64,000 bases of DNA, taken from NCBI RefSeq assembly GCF_002973525.1, contig NZ_PVEN01000005.1, positions 372,001 through 436,000 of the forward strand, written 5' to 3'. The notes under the pieces were generated by a model, which searched no databases, was not told the origin of the DNA, and saw only the letters and a list, made by a program, of their open reading frames with translations. A program made the position numbers and the translations under genes. This DNA is from Paraburkholderia sp. BL21I4N1 (GTDB lineage: Bacteria; Pseudomonadota; Gammaproteobacteria; Burkholderiales; Burkholderiaceae). This document shows, one piece after another, positions 1 through 8,628 of the stretch (the first letter of the stretch is position 1; the number at the start of each line of letters is the position of its first letter).

Positions 1-175
1 CGGCAAACGTCAGGCCGTTGTCTTTGGCGTTCATCATAAATTTCTCGAAGCCCGGCACCGTCACGCACAGCGCGCGCACCGCCTCGCGCGTCGATGACAC
101 GGCCAGCCGGTGAATGCGGCCGAACCGCGTCCCCGCGACGCCATAGAGGCGTACGGTTCTGAGTGTGTCGCTCAT
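1..175 (-). CDS. Phage tail assembly protein I, N-terminal part (partial)
   Basis: The reading frame starts with ATG at 175 and runs off the left edge after 58 codons. The visible residues (MSDTLRTVRLYG, then FGRIHRLAV and EAVRAL) resemble the N-terminus of lambda gpI, a tail assembly protein needed to build the tail tip; this family is described as having a ubiquitin-like beta-grasp N-terminal domain. It follows the gpK-like gene, as in lambda (order M, L, K, I, J). The C-terminal glycine-rich part and the tip protein J must lie outside the window. Confidence is good for the family; the function beyond tip assembly is not established. Confidence 0.75.
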   Translation of the reverse strand, partial: MSDTLRTVRLYGVAGTRFGRIHRLAVSSTREAVRALCVTVPGFEKFMMNAKDNGLTFA

Positions 176-181
176 ATTTTT

Positions 182-925
182 TTATCCCTTGTAGCGCAGC
201 ACCGTGCGCAGGCTGTGCACCCACATGCCGCCCCAAACGGTGCGGCCCGATAACCGGCCATACATATGATGCAGAAGCACGCCATCGCCGAGATAGATGC
301 CTGCGTGATTCGGCACGCCGTTCTTGCTGCGGATCTGCATCAGCAGCACGTCGCCGCGCTGCAGCTCGGCTTCCTGTCCCATGTCGACGAAGCCGGCGGC
401 CGCGAAATTGTCGAGATAGAGATTCGACTTGCCGTCGTCCCACCACCCGTCCGGTCGTTCGAAGTCGGGCAGCTCGACGCCACGCTCAAGCAGGTAGTAG
501 CTTTTGATCAGGTCGTAGCAGTCATGCACGCCATGCACGAACTGCCGCCCGATCAGGGGTGCGACGTAGCCGGTCGGACCGAATTCGCACCAATCGTCTA
601 TGCCGATCAAGCCGTCTTCCTGCACGCCGAGCGACACAATCACCCACGCGCCAATGCCGGACCGCTCGCACATAGAACGGTCCGCGCCGCTGGGGCGCGC
701 CGGCATGCCCGGATGCGAATGCACGAACGCGACGATTCGACCCAAATCCTCGGCACGGGCATAGTCGTGCCCTGATACCGTCAAATCCTCTTCCGGCTTC
801 GTCGCCCGATTCGTGCAAGGCAGATATGTCTCGCCGTTGACAGCGTCGACGATGAACCCGACACACTCGCGCGGATACTCCGCGAGCGCGTGCGCCGCGA
901 TCGCGTTCTTGGTCGTCTCGTTCAT
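182..925 (-). CDS. Tail tip assembly protein K (JAMM plus NlpC/P60 peptidase)
   Basis: This 247-residue protein has two peptidase domains, as in lambda gpK. The N-terminal MPN/JAMM domain shows a complete metal site: E20, then H69-S-H71, S79 and D82 in the canonical HxH-x7-SxxD spacing. The C-terminal half is an NlpC/P60 cysteine peptidase with C136 (in HDC) and H207 (in NHAGIY). Such proteins act at the tail tip, probably in tip maturation and local cell-wall cleavage. The start at 925 was chosen because the JAMM domain begins directly after it and the ATG overlaps the stop of the L gene (TGATG); the frame is open further upstream but that part lies inside L. Confidence 0.88.
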   Translation of the reverse strand: MNETTKNAIAAHALAEYPRECVGFIVDAVNGETYLPCTNRATKPEEDLTVSGHDYARAEDLGRIVAFVHSHPGMPARPSGADRSMCERSGIGAWVIVSLGVQEDGLIGIDDWCEFGPTGYVAPLIGRQFVHGVHDCYDLIKSYYLLERGVELPDFERPDGWWDDGKSNLYLDNFAAAGFVDMGQEAELQRGDVLLMQIRSKNGVPNHAGIYLGDGVLLHHMYGRLSGRTVWGGMWVHSLRTVLRYKG

Positions 926-1605
926 CAGGAAAGGTTGTCGCTGAGGAAGCCGCCGAAACTGAGCGGCTGGTTGACACCGAACCGGCATTCGCACCCGCTG
1001 GTACGCTTGCTGCATCGATCGAGCGCAGGATCGGTCACAGGGTTGTCGTTCACATCGAAATACGCAGTACCGGTGTAGCCGCAGTTCGCATCCCGATACA
1101 TCCACTGACACATCGGCGCGATCTGCCGCGCCGGCAGTTGCTGCCCACCGAAGTCGAGCGCAGAAGCCAGCATGAAATCGACCTGGACGTTGGTCTCGCT
1201 GCTCTTTTGCTCGATGTACCAAAGCTCGGGCGCCATTTCCTCGTTAGGGTCGGCCGTCGGATTGCCGCCCGCGAAGTTGACCGCGTCGAGGTACTTCGTG
1301 AGCGTGCGCCGGCGGCGCACCTTTGCGCCCACCATATCGGCGAGAAAGACACACAGCGCGGAAATGGTTCCGTTTAGGTTGGCGACCGAAAGCGTCGGCG
1401 AAGGCTGCTGCGCATCCGACGTGTGCTCGAAGCCAGTTGCCTGAATCGGCCACGGTTTGTATTCGTTGCCCTGCCAGAAGATCGACGTCGACTGAAGGTG
1501 GCCATGAAAGCGCAGCACGTCGCCGCCTATCGCTGTGCAGTCGACCTCGAATAGCTCAACTAACGCGCCAGGTTCGAGCTGCTGGATGTCTGCGTTGATT
1601 GCCAT
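925..1605 (-). CDS. Phage minor tail protein L
   Basis: The 226-residue product matches the lambda gpL family, a tail-tip component placed between M and K. The C-terminal part holds four spaced cysteines (C166, C175, C198, C205), the arrangement known in lambda gpL to bind an iron-sulfur cluster; a further C207 follows. Length is close to the lambda protein. It is directly downstream of an unusual fibre-like gene and overlaps the K start, so translation of the block is likely coupled. Confidence 0.85.
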   Translation of the reverse strand: MAINADIQQLEPGALVELFEVDCTAIGGDVLRFHGHLQSTSIFWQGNEYKPWPIQATGFEHTSDAQQPSPTLSVANLNGTISALCVFLADMVGAKVRRRRTLTKYLDAVNFAGGNPTADPNEEMAPELWYIEQKSSETNVQVDFMLASALDFGGQQLPARQIAPMCQWMYRDANCGYTGTAYFDVNDNPVTDPALDRCSKRTSGCECRFGVNQPLSFGGFLSDNLS

Positions 1606-3015
1606 CTAGATTCCTACTGCGAGGTACTGCAGCGGCCGGACTCCGCCGCTTCCGGTGTAGTCGTTCACGTGGAAATTCGCGTTAGTGAGCGTGAAGCCCG
1701 TCATGGTGAGCAGGCAGTTCGTGTAGTTGCTCACGATGACGGGAATGCATACAAACTGCGCTGTCGTGAATGGCTTCGTGAATGCGACGGTTGCATCCCC
1801 GCCGCTATTGGTTGACGCCTGCCCCCAGTTAAAGATGAGGCCGCCCAGCCATGTCGGAAAGGCTATAAAACCTGTCGTTCCAAAGAGCGCCGCGAACCCC
1901 AGACGCAGTTTTTTTGGAGTGACAACAGCCGGATAATCTACAACTCCAGCGTTCACTTCCGCCTGCGTGGCGGTGCGGGTAAGACCCGCGGTTGTATCGG
2001 TCGCCGTCCCACTCAAATACGCAACACTTGCCTCTTGAGAGTAGAGAGAAGAATTGTTCCCACTCTCCAGCTTGATGCTGCCGAATCGAATACCAAAAGC
2101 GCCGGCAGCAGGATTGCCGGACGCAGCGTCAGCATATTTCCGAACGCACGCGTAAGCGGTACCGGAAGGTGTTGTAAACGTCGTATTGAGGGTTGTGAAC
2201 CCTTGGCCGAACGGAAACGTGAGACGCGAATCGGAGAACCCGATGGGCGCCATCGCCGAATTGAAAAATTGCACGTCGACTTCGGCGGCCCCCGCTGTCA
2301 TTCCGCCCGTATACACCTTGGCCGAAAGGGCCAATGGCGCGCCTGCGGTAATCGCAAAAGGAGTGGCGCTGTCCACGGTTGTCACCGAGACCGGGTTTGC
2401 GTTCGAGAATAGCGTCCCCTCTCCTGACCCGCCCACCAGCGCTGCGAAATTGCTGGTCTGCCAACCAGTATTTCCCAGCTCCCCAGACCCATTGAGCAAC
2501 AGGTTCGGACTGTTGGCACCGTTTAGCTTTCCGGTGGCGGACAAGTTCCCCGCAATACCAGCGCCAAGGGTAAGCGTCCCGTCAATGGTCTCGTTCGCGC
2601 TTCCTCGCCCCCTAAACAGGACTCTCCACGGATTGACGCCGTCCGTGTCAAACGCCACGGACTCGCCCGGATGAAGCGACATGAACGCGGCTTGCGGAGC
2701 AGTAGGGTTACCTGCGCCGGGAGAAATCCCCGTAGAGACCGTGCCGACGTTACGCAGCACGATATAGCCGTCCACTCCGGCCGCACTCGCGGGCGGTAGC
2801 CCCACGTTATTGGAGTTATAGATGTTGACACGCTTGCCGACGCAGTCCGCAGGCAAATCCTGATTAGACGTGATCTGGTTCGGGTAGGTTGTGAGGGCGG
2901 CTTGCGCATTCAGGATGTCGACATTTCCGTTGGCCTTCACATTGGCCGTACGAACAGCGTCGCCGTCCTTGCCGTCCGGTGGAGTGCCGAGGGCTACTTT
3001 CTGAAGATTTGCCAT
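1606..3015 (-). CDS. Tail fibre-like protein with gp53-like C-terminal domain
   Basis: This 469-residue protein is rich in Gly, Thr, Ala and Asn and has no catalytic motifs. It begins with a collagen-like short PPDGKDGD stretch, continues with beta-rich repeats, and ends with a segment (around residues 385-469, with WLGGLIFNWGQ) resembling the putative tail fibre gp53-like C-terminal domain. It probably forms a receptor-binding or decoration structure. The gene sits between M and L, where lambda has none, and is visibly less GC-rich than its neighbours, which suggests later acquisition. Receptor and exact position in the virion are unknown. Confidence 0.6.
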   Translation of the reverse strand: MANLQKVALGTPPDGKDGDAVRTANVKANGNVDILNAQAALTTYPNQITSNQDLPADCVGKRVNIYNSNNVGLPPASAAGVDGYIVLRNVGTVSTGISPGAGNPTAPQAAFMSLHPGESVAFDTDGVNPWRVLFRGRGSANETIDGTLTLGAGIAGNLSATGKLNGANSPNLLLNGSGELGNTGWQTSNFAALVGGSGEGTLFSNANPVSVTTVDSATPFAITAGAPLALSAKVYTGGMTAGAAEVDVQFFNSAMAPIGFSDSRLTFPFGQGFTTLNTTFTTPSGTAYACVRKYADAASGNPAAGAFGIRFGSIKLESGNNSSLYSQEASVAYLSGTATDTTAGLTRTATQAEVNAGVVDYPAVVTPKKLRLGFAALFGTTGFIAFPTWLGGLIFNWGQASTNSGGDATVAFTKPFTTAQFVCIPVIVSNYTNCLLTMTGFTLTNANFHVNDYTGSGGVRPLQYLAVGI

Positions 3016-3020
3016 GGGGC

Positions 3021-3362
3021 TCAGGGAGTGAAGGTTTGATCGAACGTCGCAGTGATCGTGTAGGCGCTGCCGTCCTTGGTCGGCTGCGAATACTTCTCAC
3101 ACGTGAAAAGCCCGGGCGTGGTCCACAGCAGCGGCGTCCAGTTGAATGACGTTGCGCCGGCATGCAATTTCAGGAATGCGAGGATCGCGGTGATCGTTGC
3201 AGCGTCGTCGGTGAATTGGAGGTTGAAGCTCGACGACTCTCCGTTAATGCCGTCCGCGATACGTTGCGCATAGCCGTCGCCAAATTGTGCTTTGCGTACA
3301 CGCTCCGTCGTACTGCCCGACGTACCGGCGACCGTTGGAACCCACGTGAATGTGTCGGCCAT
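3021..3362 (-). CDS. Phage minor tail protein M
   Basis: The 113-residue product resembles lambda gpM (phage minor tail family): an N-terminal TFTW start, the FGDGYAQRI segment typical of the family, and a C-terminal TFDQTF. Members take part in tail-tip initiator assembly. The ATG overlaps the stop of the tape measure gene, and the following fibre-like gene begins 5 bp downstream, fitting one tail operon. Confidence 0.85.
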   Translation of the reverse strand: MADTFTWVPTVAGTSGSTTERVRKAQFGDGYAQRIADGINGESSSFNLQFTDDAATITAILAFLKLHAGATSFNWTPLLWTTPGLFTCEKYSQPTKDGSAYTITATFDQTFTP

Positions 3363-6300
3363 TACGCGATCCCGTTTTGCGTTTTCCAGAGCACGCCGCC
3401 CTGCTTACGCTCGTTTTGCAGTACGGCCTGCACGGCCTGCTTGATCTTCATGCCGAGATCGCCAGCATTGCGTTGATCATCGGCCGAGCCACCGCCCTGG
3501 ACGGAAACCGGTACGGTCACGTTGATGTCGCCGCTGCTCGACGAAGTAATCGCGTGATTCGGCGTGATCGTTCCGGACGCGCCGGGATTGAACAACTCCG
3601 GCCCCTTCTCGCCAACGAGATACGTTGTGCCAGCGTCAACCGGGCCGCCGCTCGCGCGCGCCGGAATCGTTCCCCAGCCACCCGAACTGCTCACCAGGTT
3701 ATCGAGAGCGTCGCCGCCCTGCGCATTGGCCGCGAACGTCGCGCCGGTGTTGCCGAAATAACTGCCGGCCGCGCTGATCGCCATATTGAAGAGACCGGAG
3801 ATCGCTGCGCGCGCCTGCATGCGGATAATGTCCGCGATAACGCTATCGGCCAGGCTCTTGAAATTGAACTTGCCGGTGGTCGCTAGCGAGACGAAAGCGT
3901 CTTCCATGCTCTTCGCGACGTTGGTAACGGCCGATTCGGTCTGCGCAGCCATGTTCTGCGCCGAGTCCATATAGTTGGCGATCGCCGCCGACGCGCCGTT
4001 GGTCCAATCAGCCTGCTTCGCCTTCAGCGAAGCATAGTAGGCGTCGTAATCCTGCAGCGACTGGTCGAGCCCCGCCTTGATGTCTGCTGAGGCTTTCACA
4101 TAATCCGCACCTCCAATCAGGTCTTTCGGCGTGGCCTTATCGAGCTGCTCCTGCAGCCGCTGATACTCGGCATAGACAGATTTCACGGCCTGCGCGTTTT
4201 TCTGCGCTTCCGAGCCCATGCCGAAAGCGCCAAGCTGGCGCCCATACTGATCGTTTTGGCCCTTCTGGTAGCTCGCCATCGACGCGTCGATCTGCGCCGA
4301 TCGCTCCTGCAGTTTCTGAACGTCCTCGCGATGCTGAATCTCTTTCTCGAGCTCGACGTTCTTCTGCAATTGGGCACGAATCGCGTCCTGGTCCGCAATA
4401 AGGCTCGCTTGCTGCGGCGTGAGCGTCTTGTTCTTCCAGTCACTCACCTGCTGGTTGAACTTGGCGAGCTCGCTTTCTGCGGTCGTCAGCTTTCCGGTGG
4501 TGGAAAGCTGCGCGTCGAGTGCGGCCTGCTGGTCGCGGAGCTGTTGCAGCATCCGCGCGCCGGCATCGTCCCGAACTGCCTTCGGCTTCGGCGTTTTCGG
4601 ATCCTTGTATTTCGCGTCGATATTCGCTTCGTCGGCGAGCTGCTGCTCGGGGCTCAATCCGAGCGGCCCCGCGATCGTATCGAGATATTTCTGGATCTCT
4701 TTGGCGCGCTTCTCCGCCGGCGTAGCGAACTGCGAATTGAACGTGTCGTACGCGTGCTTGGCGTCGATGGTCTGCTGGTTCTGACGCTCGGTGCGCGCCT
4801 TATCCTGCGCTGCCTTGACCGCCGCATCGCGCGTCGAAATCGCCTTCTGCAACTCCGCCTCGTCCTCGGGCGACCATTGACCGATCGGCAGCCGCGCCGA
4901 TTTGTTGTCCTGCAGCCGCGCGACTACCTGCCCAGGCGTCGCCGCAGCGCCGAACGATCCAACGGCCTCAATCGCACCATTGATCATCGCTTTGATGTCG
5001 CGCCATCCAGCGAGAATGATCCCCTCGTTGGCGGCAATCTCCTTCGTGCGATCATCCATCGCCTGGGAGAACGCTTCAACGGCCACCTTCGCCGCGCCGG
5101 TCGCGTCGCCCTGCCTTTCCAGCGCTGCGATCTGATCGTATGTCGCGGCCGTCAGGTAGTGATACTGGTCGTTCAGCTTGACCGAAGCCTGGACGGGCTC
5201 TTCGGCAAGTTTCGTGAACTGGTCGACCATCTGCTTGACCGACATGCTCGTATAGGTCGCCGCATCGGCCGCCGTCTTCCCGAGGTTCTCGATTTCTTCG
5301 CCGGTCAACCGTCCCGTCGCGGCCAGTTCCGTGACCGCCTCGACGGCCGTGTTGAACGTCGCGCCCCCCGCCGTCGCTGCGGTCGCCATGTTGCGCAATT
5401 GATCAGCGGTGACGCCCGCGTAACCACCGGTCAGCGCGAGCGCCTCGTTCATTTTCTCGTTCTGGCTCGCCACCATATACATCGCGGCCCCGACGCCCGC
5501 AATCGTGATCGACAGCGGATTCAGCAGCAAATCGAGCGCGCCCGCGAGCGAGAGAAACCGGGTAAACGAACTCGCGAGACGAGTGAAATTGCCGCTCGCT
5601 GCTTCGCGGCCCAGCACACCGATCTCTGCGGTAACTCCAGCCGTGGCACCGGCCGCGCCGTGGGCCGCCGTCGTCTCGACGGCATATGCGGCCGCCATCT
5701 CTTCGCCGAGCGCAATCTGCTGCTTGCGCAACTCGATCTCTTTCGCGATGGCAGCGACCTGCGCCGTCTCAGCCTCGGTGAAACCGGCCATTTGCGCGTC
5801 GTACTCAACCATCTGCGCCTGTGTCGCGGTGAGCGCGGTCAGCTGGCGGCCGAGCGCCTCGGCGACCTTTTCGGCTTCCGTTCCGATCACCGTGGATGCC
5901 GCCTTGAATTCCGCGGTCACCGCTGCTTGCGCCGTCGCCGCGGCTCGCGCCGAGGTCGCGATTCCGGTATTGGCGCGCTCGGCAGCCGTCGCCGCAGCAG
6001 CCATCGCATCCACGCTCGACGCATAGCGGTCTGCCGCATCGGTCGTGCTGCTTATCGCAGCGGTTGCCTCCAGCGAGGCTGCAACCATAGCTGAGATGCG
6101 CGCCGTCGCCTCTGCTTCGCTTTCCCCGGCCTCGGCAGCGTTCACCATGAGCTGCGCTTCGGCGAGTTGCTTGAGTGCAGCTTCTTTCTCGCGGATCTGC
6201 GCGATGATCGGCGCCGCATCGGCTGCTTGCCCGCGCTGCTGGGCCTGGTACGCCAGCAAATCGGCGCCCGACATGCCGACCGTATCAGCGCGCGTTTGAA

Positions 6301-6718
6301 GCGATGCAAGGAAAGCCTGATTCGAGGCCAAGCGGGCCTGCTCCGCGTTGAATTCTCGTTGCGCCTCCGCCGCTCTCCTGGTGGCGGCATCGACCGCATT
6401 CATCTTATCGATGTACGGCGCGATCGAATCGGAGACGCCTAGAACCGCGGCCTTTTGCTCGATAAGCTGGCGATTGTTCAAGCCGTACGATTCTGACATC
6501 CGGGCGACTTGCTGAACAAGCGAGTTGATCGCGCGCGAGCTCGCTTCACTGCCATTCTCGGCTGCTTCGGCGATAGCTGCCTGCGCCGCCTGCGTGCGCT
6601 GCGCAGCCGCTTCCTGCGAGGCAATAAACGCGTCCATGCTGCGCTTCGCGCGCTCGACGCCGGATTCAACGCCGGTAGCATCGAGCGAAACGCGAATCAG
6701 TGTTTCCTTGTCAGCCAC
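3362..6718 (-). CDS. Tail length tape measure protein (gpH-like)
   Basis: At 1118 residues this is the longest gene in the phage part and the only long helical, Ala/Gln/Glu-rich one, as expected of the tape measure whose length sets the tail length. The N-terminus (MADKETLIRVSLDATGVESG) and the hydrophobic stretch near residues 390-415 match the lambda-type tape measure group; the C-terminal part has the conserved GEKGPELF segment. It is encoded just after the G/GT chaperones and gp10, and before M. The region between residues 600 and 900 is predicted mostly coiled coil by composition. Confidence 0.9.
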   Translation of the reverse strand: MADKETLIRVSLDATGVESGVERAKRSMDAFIASQEAAAQRTQAAQAAIAEAAENGSEASSRAINSLVQQVARMSESYGLNNRQLIEQKAAVLGVSDSIAPYIDKMNAVDAATRRAAEAQREFNAEQARLASNQAFLASLQTRADTVGMSGADLLAYQAQQRGQAADAAPIIAQIREKEAALKQLAEAQLMVNAAEAGESEAEATARISAMVAASLEATAAISSTTDAADRYASSVDAMAAAATAAERANTGIATSARAAATAQAAVTAEFKAASTVIGTEAEKVAEALGRQLTALTATQAQMVEYDAQMAGFTEAETAQVAAIAKEIELRKQQIALGEEMAAAYAVETTAAHGAAGATAGVTAEIGVLGREAASGNFTRLASSFTRFLSLAGALDLLLNPLSITIAGVGAAMYMVASQNEKMNEALALTGGYAGVTADQLRNMATAATAGGATFNTAVEAVTELAATGRLTGEEIENLGKTAADAATYTSMSVKQMVDQFTKLAEEPVQASVKLNDQYHYLTAATYDQIAALERQGDATGAAKVAVEAFSQAMDDRTKEIAANEGIILAGWRDIKAMINGAIEAVGSFGAAATPGQVVARLQDNKSARLPIGQWSPEDEAELQKAISTRDAAVKAAQDKARTERQNQQTIDAKHAYDTFNSQFATPAEKRAKEIQKYLDTIAGPLGLSPEQQLADEANIDAKYKDPKTPKPKAVRDDAGARMLQQLRDQQAALDAQLSTTGKLTTAESELAKFNQQVSDWKNKTLTPQQASLIADQDAIRAQLQKNVELEKEIQHREDVQKLQERSAQIDASMASYQKGQNDQYGRQLGAFGMGSEAQKNAQAVKSVYAEYQRLQEQLDKATPKDLIGGADYVKASADIKAGLDQSLQDYDAYYASLKAKQADWTNGASAAIANYMDSAQNMAAQTESAVTNVAKSMEDAFVSLATTGKFNFKSLADSVIADIIRMQARAAISGLFNMAISAAGSYFGNTGATFAANAQGGDALDNLVSSSGGWGTIPARASGGPVDAGTTYLVGEKGPELFNPGASGTITPNHAITSSSSGDINVTVPVSVQGGGSADDQRNAGDLGMKIKQAVQAVLQNERKQGGVLWKTQNGIA

Positions 6719-7145
6719 GGGTCAACTCCGAAATTTTTTGCTGAAGCACTGCATCCACCGCGTCGGCAGCGGCAGTCTTCTTCGTGTCGAATGACGGGCG
6801 CAAGAACGGCTGCGCTGCCATTTTTGAGGTGCCAGCTTCGACGAAACGGCCGTAAAACGCGTCCCTGCTCCACGTCACGATGTACGACGCAATACGCCCT
6901 TCGACAGACTGGTCCTTGTCGTAGGCAATCAGCAGATGCTCGCGAAGAAATCCCGGGTAGATCTTCGTACCCTTGCGCTCATACGAGCGGATACCGACAG
7001 GAACACGCACCTTCATCTCTTCGAAGAAAACGCGCGCGCCGGCGACCGCGGCCTGCCGCAAAACCGGCTCGCTCGCGATGTTGTCGAGTCCCCGGAGAGC
7101 ATCGGTCAACGCTTCCGGGTTTTCTATCGTGAAGGGCTTGGCCAT
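6711..7145 (-). CDS. HK97 gp10-like head-tail completion protein
   Basis: This 144-residue protein belongs to the HK97 gp10 family: an N-terminal helix with RGLDN, then AGARVFFEEMK and the conserved FYGRFVEAGTSKMAAQPFLRP segment. Family members usually act in joining head and tail. The ATG at 7145 overlaps the stop of the GT frame (TGATG); a TTG at 7148 is possible but less likely. Its place between the tail chaperones and the tape measure is unusual, because the family normally lies between the connectors and the major tail gene. Confidence 0.8.
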   Translation of the reverse strand: MAKPFTIENPEALTDALRGLDNIASEPVLRQAAVAGARVFFEEMKVRVPVGIRSYERKGTKIYPGFLREHLLIAYDKDQSVEGRIASYIVTWSRDAFYGRFVEAGTSKMAAQPFLRPSFDTKKTAAADAVDAVLQQKISELTRG

Positions 7146-7860
7146 CAATTCGCCTTGCTCGGGAACATCATCGAAAGCAGAAGATTCGATTGCGCATCAG
7201 GATCGTCGAGCAACACCGGCTTCGCCTCTTCCGTCACCTGCTGGACATGCTCATTCCATGTCATGAAATCGAGCGGCCCGAACGACTCCTTCCTGACCTT
7301 CACATCGCGATTGATATTCGCGAGCATCGACGCAATCGTGCCGGCACGGAGATCGTCGTAATGAGAGCCCCGCCGGTCGAGCTGATACGAGGCCATGTAC
7401 TCGACGAACTCCGCGCTGGTGATTTGCTGCTGCAATTCCCTTACTGGGCGGCCGAAGTCGATGCTGAGCTGGAGCCAGAATCGCCGCTCGGGGCGGCTGC
7501 GGAGTTTTTTACTGCGTCCTCCACCGCCGTCGGCTGCATGCCGTTGAGACGAATGGCGACCGCGGCAATCCGATCGATCGCCGCGGTGCCCTGCGCGCGC
7601 AGGTTCGCGATGTCCGACTCGTCGAGCACAAGCGCGCCGGATTCGTCGACAACGGTCGCGAGCAGCAGACCGGCTTGCGACTCGCTGATCGGAACCTTGC
7701 CAGCCTGGCGTTGCGCGTAGAACGCGTCGCGCGCGAGACCCGACATTTCCGACACGTGAACGGAGACGCCGTCGCCCCATTCGGGAACGTCGACCGACTC
7801 GGTTTTCAGGTGGACGGCGCCGAGGATGGCGGCTTTGGTTTCTTTGCTGAGAATGGGCAC
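7145..7860 (-). CDS. Tail assembly chaperone GT fusion made by -1 frameshift
   Basis: The G frame can shift by -1 at a canonical slippery heptamer (AAAAAAC on the minus strand, 7504-7510). The first 119 codons of G then join 119 codons of the overlapping T frame, giving about 238 residues. The T part (LRSRPERR, ELQQQITSAEFVEYMASY, FMTWNEHVQQ) resembles tail assembly protein T / DUF4035. In lambda, G and GT bind the tape measure protein in a defined ratio and recruit the tail tube protein. The T stop overlaps the gp10 start. Confidence 0.85.
7441..7860 (-). CDS. Tail assembly chaperone G
   Basis: The 139-residue product is the unshifted tail assembly chaperone. It lies directly after the major tail protein gene and before the tape measure, the position of lambda G. 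The protein has a folded N-terminal part with VPEWGDGVSVHVSEMSG and a short low-complexity Ser/Ala tail after the shift site, which would be replaced by the T domain in the fusion. Recognition rests on position, the -1 shift signal and general similarity. Confidence 0.8.
   Translation of the reverse strand: MPILSKETKAAILGAVHLKTESVDVPEWGDGVSVHVSEMSGLARDAFYAQRQAGKVPISESQAGLLLATVVDESGALVLDESDIANLRAQGTAAIDRIAAVAIRLNGMQPTAVEDAVKNSAAAPSGDSGSSSASTSAAQ
7504..7510 (-). promoter_or_regulatory. Programmed -1 frameshift slippery site (A AAA AAC)
   Basis: On the minus strand the G frame reads GTA AAA AAC, so the heptamer A AAA AAC has the ideal X XXY YYZ phase. Shifting back one base continues into the T frame at codon CTC with no stop until 7145. 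This is one of the most efficient slippery sequences in bacteria and explains how the overlapping T frame is translated. Confidence 0.88.
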
Positions 7861-7903
7861 GTGAATTCCTGTTTGCTGGGATGAATGTCGAACGCGGCCG
7901 CAG

Positions 7904-8545
7904 TTACGCGTAGGCCACGTCGCCGGTGATGCGGATCGACACGCCGGTCGTCTTCAGGATCTGATCGACGCCGCCGTCGAGCGGGCTGTTTTTAACGTAG
8001 CCGCTGAAAGTTGCGGTCCGGGTATTGGGCAGCGTCAACTTAAACTGCTTCAGCGTGCCGGCGCGCTTCGCTGCGTCGCATGCGACCTGGCCCGGATCGG
8101 TGAAATCCTTGTCGACGTCGAAGGTGAAGTGGCCGAAGTCCTGCAGGCCGAGCATGAATTCCTTAGCCGTGCTCGACAGGTTCGTCTTGTCGATTTCATT
8201 TGCCGTACCGTCGAAGCCCTTGAAGTTGTTCAGGTTGCCGATCGGCGTCCATGCAACCGGCGTCGCGGTACCACCTGCGGTCCACGCGGCGCCGCCGGTG
8301 GTGTCAATGTCGACGGCATACGTGCCCGCCGTGACATTCTTGATGACGGCGGTTTGGCCGTTCAACGTCGTGTTGCCCGCCAGGGCGCCAAACGTCACGA
8401 TGTCGCCGTTCGAAAAACCATGCGCCGCCGAGGCGACGATAGTCGGGAAGCCCAGGGCAAGGCCGGTGATGTTCTTCACCACGCCGGCGCCGCCGGACAC
8501 GGAAAGAGTCGATCCCTGAGCGGAAATCGCAGTGCTAGAAGGCAT
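7904..8545 (-). CDS. Major tail tube protein with FCCH-like insert
   Basis: The 213-residue product is a tail tube protein. It lies between the DUF3168 tail completion gene and the tail chaperones, and carries a C-terminal tube-like part (GHFTFDVDKDF, FSGYVKNSPLDGGVD). Residues about 26-85 (GFPTIVASAAHGFSNGD and following) form a small beta domain of the type often annotated as E1-FCCH-like in phage tail proteins, which is a structural resemblance and does not imply ubiquitin chemistry. The start ATG has a GAGG ribosome site. An intrinsic-terminator-like hairpin lies just upstream. Confidence 0.82.
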   Translation of the reverse strand: MPSSTAISAQGSTLSVSGGAGVVKNITGLALGFPTIVASAAHGFSNGDIVTFGALAGNTTLNGQTAVIKNVTAGTYAVDIDTTGGAAWTAGGTATPVAWTPIGNLNNFKGFDGTANEIDKTNLSSTAKEFMLGLQDFGHFTFDVDKDFTDPGQVACDAAKRAGTLKQFKLTLPNTRTATFSGYVKNSPLDGGVDQILKTTGVSIRITGDVAYA

Positions 8546-8564
8546 TTTTCAGACCTCACAAATG

Positions 8565-8586
8565 AAAAAACCCGCTCAGGGCGGGT
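8565..8586 (-). terminator. Hairpin with U-tract in front of the major tail gene
   Basis: Read on the minus strand, ACCCGC pairs with GCGGGT around a 5-base loop and is followed by six T. It has the form of an intrinsic terminator, yet lies inside the late operon 20 bases before the major tail gene. It may be bypassed by late antitermination, or may act as a 5' stabilising hairpin on a processed transcript. Confidence 0.7.
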
Positions 8587-8628
8587 CGGTGGTTAAAGCT
8601 GATGCCGGCCGAGACCGGCCGCGATTCG

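Noticed and set aside
4256-6094. Long 612-codon plus-strand frame opposite the tape measure gene
   Set aside because: It is the GC-skewed shadow of the tape measure gene, with Arg/Leu-rich nonsense composition and no ribosome site.
7904-8545. E1-FCCH-like domain of the tail tube protein as part of the ubiquitin-like system
   Set aside because: This beta insert is common in phage tail proteins and lacks any adenylation motif; the name reflects fold resemblance only.
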